Assembly: GCA_964016875.1 (NCBI GenBank)
Contig: OZ024720.1
Coordinates: forward strand, 23,687,742-23,751,741
DNA from: Fallopia convolvulus
Taxonomy: Eukaryota; Streptophyta; Magnoliopsida; Caryophyllales; Polygonaceae
Reading direction: 5' to 3'
Length of the DNA: 64,000 nucleotides
Of the stretch, positions 59,706-64,000 are shown one piece after another (position 1 is the first letter of the stretch; each line of letters starts with the position of its first letter). Under the pieces are notes generated by a model. The model saw nothing but the letters and a program-made list of their open reading frames with translations, did not search any database and was not told where the DNA came from. The translations under genes and the position numbers were made by a program.

Positions 59706-60181
59706 TAGGGGTGTTCACGGGTCGGATCGGGTCGACCCGCGACCCGCAAATTTTTTTGCCTTTGACCCGCGACCCGACCTGACCCCGCGGGTCGCGGGTC
59801 TAACGGGTCGGGTCGCGGGTCGACCCGCTTGACCCGTTTGACTAAGTCAATCGGGTCAAAACTAATTTTTTTACCTAAAATAATTAATTTTTAACCTAAA
59901 AACATGTATTTTTTAAAAAAACCGTCGGGTTTGCGAGTCGACCCGTAAATCCATCGATTTTGTTATTAAAAAATAGTTTATACATTAATAAAATTACAAA
60001 ATAAATATATTTTTAAAAATATTGCGGGTCGCGGGTTTGACCCGACCTGACCCGCGACCCACAAAATAAAAAAATTTGACCCGCGACCCGACCCGCACGG
60101 GTCGCGGGTCGACCTACAACCCGCAAATTGCGGGTCGGGTCGGTGCGGGTCGCGGGTGACCCGACCCGTTGAACACCCCTA
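59706..60181. mobile_element. hAT-like non-autonomous element D (GGGTCG-rich)
   Basis: Ends TAGGGGTGTTCACGGGTCGG and its inverse CCGACCCGTTGAACACCCCT+A; the 8-bp duplication GTCATTAC lies at 59,698-59,705 and 60,182-60,189. The subterminal parts are dense arrays of GGGTCG / CGACCC. No coding sequence. Confidence 0.9.
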
Positions 60182-60189
60182 GTCATTAC

Positions 60190-60983
60190 TGTGGTTGTAC
60201 TGTTTCTTTGATGTGTCTTTGTTGTGACTAATTCCTATATGCCCATGGTGTGTCTTTGATTTGAGTAATTATTATCTATTTGGCTCGTGAGAACTGGGTG
60301 AATCTTATATAGACATAGTGAATTAAAAACTAATGGTAAGATTGATGAAAAACAATGTACCCACTTCGAAAAAAGAATGAAGCCCTACAAGTTTTACCAT
60401 AGAAAGCAATGTTATTGTCATTCCTTTGCACCCAAAAATCAAAGACTTTGAAAGAAAAAGAAGCCAAAAACAAGAAGTTCATAGAAATCAAGGTAGACTC
60501 TGGATCCTATATTTCTCAATCCTACTCTTAACCACTCATCTCAACTAAGAAGCTCAGCTGACAGTAAATTAGATGGAAAGAAGGCATTGCCAGTCAACTA
60601 GAATGGACAACTTTGCTACCCCATTGCTGGAGGTGCACCATTTGTGATATGCTATAATTGATTTGAAGGTATTGGGTTGGAACTTGATCATTGATTTAAT
60701 GCGTTTGGTTATGATTTGGTATGGTTTTCTTTACATGGCACACCACTGCTTCTCACTGCCACTTTGCTTATCACCCTACTTCCTCCTCCAATTGCATCTT
60801 CCTCCTCCGCTTTTAGGTAGACTTGGTCCTCTCTCTGTCATGGAATAGATATTGTCAGAGATATCTGCAGATAACACATCACAAGCAGTGCCATGGTTCA
60901 CAGTCTCAGCAACTTTGACTCCACTTGCTTTGCAAATACAAATCTAGTAGTTAATAATTCAGCACACAAAAATAAATAGAGCA
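60190..60983. other. MULE-2 interior downstream of the transposase, nothing identified
   Basis: No conserved coding sequence was recognised on either strand. Confidence 0.35.
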
Positions 60984-63139
60984 CTAAGACCAAGGAAGAC
61001 CCATGCACTCCCGTACCCAAAAATCAACACACTCTTTCTCTAATTTTCCTTTTGCGGCGTCCCTGTTCAAGTCGTAGTACATATTCAACAACTTCAGAAT
61101 GCACAATCTTGACACTTTGTAAAATAGGCGCATGAATATCGTCCTAACTCGACTAGGGACACTATTCAACTCATTAGGAATCTTGCTACGTGACATCTCC
61201 AGATCCCCCCTTATATCATTAACTTGGGACTGAATGTGATTGTGGATCCTTCCGATCACTGTGTTGAAGCCTCCTCGAGAGCTGTCAAGTATTTTTTAAG
61301 CACGATGTGCATGCCCTCCGCCCTGTGTCATACATATTAGTATTATAAATAATGTACATTACAAATGTGTAAATCACATAAACCATTAAAACGTGTGTAC
61401 CTGTTTGTTGTTCTCGTTTCGAAGTGGGTATAGTGATCGGTCCATGCTCTAACTATCGACTTCTTGTAAGGCCCGAGCCACGACCTCTCAACATACTTCA
61501 TCAGCCCTCCCCAACGCACTTTGACTCTTCTAAGCCTATCCTCGTATTTTTTCTCCGTTGTCGACATGAATATTCCCCAACATCTATTAGCAAACCTTAA
61601 TTAATCCAGCTTCCCTGTTTTCTAGGATACCTATGGCGTATGCTAATATATTCGCCTTAACATGCACCCAACATAGAAGATGTTTCACCTCCTTTTCAAA
61701 CACAAATTCCTTTGCGTTAATGATTGCCCTCTCTCGATCTGTGACAATCGCATTTGGCATTACTCCCACTTCTTGAAACAAACGCCTCAAACACGCCAAC
61801 ACCTATGAATAACTAGCGGTGTCTTCTCTTGAGAGAAATGCAAAACCTATGTTGAAAGATCTGTTAGTGCATGTAAACCCAACCATCTGCAGCAACACCA
61901 TGTCGTACCTGTCAATACATGAAACAATTATACAACTTTACAAAAACAATAATTGCCTCAGTATATAATTAAAACTTAAGAGATTGTACATGTTGGTCTT
62001 ATATGTGTTGTCCATAATTACGACATACGGAAACAACTTCAGTAGATGCAGCGAGGTGGGGTGCACAAAGAAGAGGATATCAATATAATCTGAACCACCT
62101 ATCCTATTCGGAAATACTCTATAATCGTTTCTTTGTAGAAAATGCAGTGCATACTGGGTGGTTGTCAGATTTGCACTATCATCTTTCAAATATCGTGCCC
62201 TCAAATTTGAAACTTGCTTCCTTGATGTCACATTTCCGGGGTAAATATTTCTCAATCGCTCTACTATACGAGCAGGTGGCACATATATATAGCTAAATTC
62301 CTTCACAAGCAGTTTTTGTGCTTCCGTCATTCGGCCTGAAAATGAATTGCCAAGTAGACTAGTGGGGAGGTCGTGATTGTGGACTCCACACACAACCGTT
62401 AGTGTCTACTTCACGGTCTATTTACTTCCAACGCCAAGCAACTCGAATTTGCATTTGCACTTTGTGTACAGGGTTCACACATGAGGCAGTGTAACAGTAG
62501 GGATGAAATCACCCTTCTTCTCAGGTCTATACATACCATGCCTATGACATGCTAGCCTAACCAAATTTGCATTTGATGTTTTTATAGGCAACGCCATATT
62601 TCTTTCACGCTCAACTTGCCTATCTCAGTCTATCGTTTCATCTCGACTATCCCACACCCCATCTTGATGAAATTCATCAAAAAAATCTCTCCCATTTACC
62701 TATTTATAAATTAAAATTACTTTCAATCAAACTGCAAATACACACACTATGTTTTTAATAATAACATATTTTTTACTATTATTTTCCATTCAACTCTACA
62801 CTATTAAATAATAATAATATTTTTTCTAAATGGATATAATCAATACAAATGTATAAGATTAATAATTTAATTTTTTTAATTTATAAATACAAATAACGCT
62901 ACCTTCAAATTTCTGAATATAAAACTATAAACTGCAATTTAAACATATGCTTTTTTAACAAAAAAACTGACCTCGACTATGTCGTTTTATTCATCGTCAA
63001 CGTCTATTTCTCATCCTCCTTCTTCTTCAAAAAATGATGACAAATCTTCATAAGATGATGATGATTCCGCTTCATAAGGTTCATCTGAAAAAGGCGATTC
63101 CATCGATGAATTTTTTTCATATGATCTATTGGATGCCAT
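60984..63139 (-). pseudogene. MULE-2 transposase, related to MULE-1 (decayed)
   Basis: Starts MASNRSYEKNSSMESPF at 63,139 with an acidic leader to 63,011. A zinc-finger-like FAR1-type part follows with stops (LACHRHGMYRP near 62,550; KCKCKFELLG). Then GVHNHDLPTSLLGNSF (62,390), VVIMDNTYKTN, an intron at about 61,912-61,994, a second block VTDRERAIINA with CWVHVKANILAYA, and RSWLGPYKKSIVRAWTDHYT. The end has no OTU domain; similarity stops near 60,984. Many TGG-to-TGA and CAG-to-TAG stops occur, plus a frameshift near 61,260. Here the second catalytic Asp is intact, unlike MULE-1. Confidence 0.75.
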
Positions 63140-63505
63140 TGTATTTTGTGAAAGTTGTGTTTTTAACTCATAAACTTTGTGATATGAATATATATATATA
63201 TATGGCTTCAATGTTTGATATGTAATATATCTTATGACATAAAGATATAAATAAGAGTATGAATATAATTTTATTTTTCCAAATTTACATAAACACACCT
63301 AATTCCATGGCGGCGGTGGCGTAGCGCGGGGAAAAAAAATCCCCAAATCCTTATTCATGAAGCGTCACTCTTTATGAAGAGTGGCGCTTCATGAAGCGCA
63401 TGCCCCAGGGTATCACCCCCGGCGGAGTGCACCCTTTGGGTCATACGCTTTATGAAGCGTAAGCTTCATGAAGCGTATGAATCCGTGTGCGCCGGACGTT
63501 TATTT

Positions 63506-63890
63506 CCTGTGCATAAGGAATCAGCCCAAATTATACAATATTAAATAACTTTATTTAATAATATAATTTAATGTATCATATCATAACTATAACCTAAAGC
63601 GGAGGTTAAAAATCACCATAACTATAACCTAAATCGGAGGTTAAAAAATTTATTAAACGATACATGTCACTTTTAGATTGGACCACACCACCTTTTGTTT
63701 TGAATTTTTATTTTTATTTTTGGATATGATAAATTCTTATCCATGTTTTTAGAATATAGGATAGAAAATCTCATTATTAATAATTTTTTATTTTTGGATA
63801 TGATAGATAGGAAGATCATTAAGATATTTTTTATGCTATCATACAAATTCTAGAATATTTATTTTATTTTTAGATAGAATCGTTTTTTAA
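63506..63890. other. AT-rich flank
   Basis: Two copies of ATAACTATAACCTAAA-type sequence with GCGGAGGTTAAAAA lie near 63,583 and 63,618. No gene. Confidence 0.35.
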
Positions 63891-63894
63891 CTAA

Positions 63895-64000
63895 TACTCC
63901 CTCCGTCCCCGAAAGTTTGTCTTGTATTCGTTTTTGGGCGTCTCAAAAAGTTTGTCCACATTTTCATCTTTCCTTTTATATCAATGTTTTCTTACAATAT
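63895..64000. mobile_element. Stowaway-like MITE, cut by the window end
   Basis: ACTCCCTCCGTCCCCGAAAG is the classical start of plant Tc1/mariner MITEs. The right end is outside the window. Confidence 0.6.

Larger units (their letters stand above)
58690..63505 (-). mobile_element. Mutator-like element MULE-2 (approximate limits)
   Basis: The left terminal region (TTGGCGCACACGAGATTGCA then CTTCATAAAGCG and AAGCGTAC motifs to 58,830) is inverted at the right (63,345-63,505: CTTCATGAAGCGTATGA, GTGTGCGCCGG). It encloses the decayed transposase gene on the minus strand and a hAT-like insertion. No 9-bp duplication was identified. Confidence 0.65.

Overview
The window is nuclear DNA from a flowering plant, most likely a eudicot. 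It is AT-rich, has spliced genes with GT-AG introns, and carries two recognisable conserved eukaryotic genes in a dense bed of nested plant transposable elements. I cannot name the species; nothing in the sequence fixes it below eudicot.

Only two genes look intact. A yippee-like zinc-binding protein (minus strand, 25,773-27,624, four exons, 109 codons) and an arginyl-tRNA--protein transferase, ATE1 (minus strand, 51,882-57,391, six exons, 611 codons), were both resolved exon by exon with phase-consistent splice sites. ATE1 acts in the Arg/N-degron pathway; the yippee protein is a small putative zinc-binding protein. They are not an operon or a cluster.

Layout from left to right. 0-5 kb: a plant-mobile-domain pseudogene and a decayed Mutator-like (MULE) transposase fused to an OTU cysteine-protease domain. 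5.7-8.9 kb: a fold-back element with 9-bp-like target duplications, a Stowaway scrap and a non-autonomous CACTA element. 9-12.6 kb: LTR-like direct repeats, an RTE-type LINE 3' end, and an orphan promoter with a first-exon fragment. 12.6-19.8 kb: a nearly complete endogenous pararetrovirus (Caulimoviridae) with promoter, poly(A) signal, primer-binding site and coat, movement, protease, RT and RNase H regions, all broken by stops and frameshifts. 20-25 kb: AT-rich long-inverted-repeat elements. 28.3-41.8 kb: a 13.5-kb Ty3/gypsy Tat-lineage LTR retrotransposon with gag-pol on the minus strand, an antisense accessory gene on the plus strand with its own TATA box, two in-frame minisatellites, and a 1.34-kb solo LTR of another element inserted in pol. 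42-50 kb: hAT-like, Stowaway, fold-back and Helitron insertions, several nested. 57.7-63.5 kb: a tandem duplication split by a Helitron, then a second MULE of the same transposase family containing a hAT-like element.

The decay pattern is consistent. Many in-frame stops are CAG-to-TAG, CGA-to-TGA or TGG-to-TGA/TAG changes, as expected from deamination of methylated cytosine in silenced elements. The features most worth following are the MULE-OTU family, the pararetrovirus, the antisense accessory gene with its minisatellites, the Helitron with an internal empty-site control, a 69-bp micro-Helitron, and a 50-bp-arm hairpin in an ATE1 intron.
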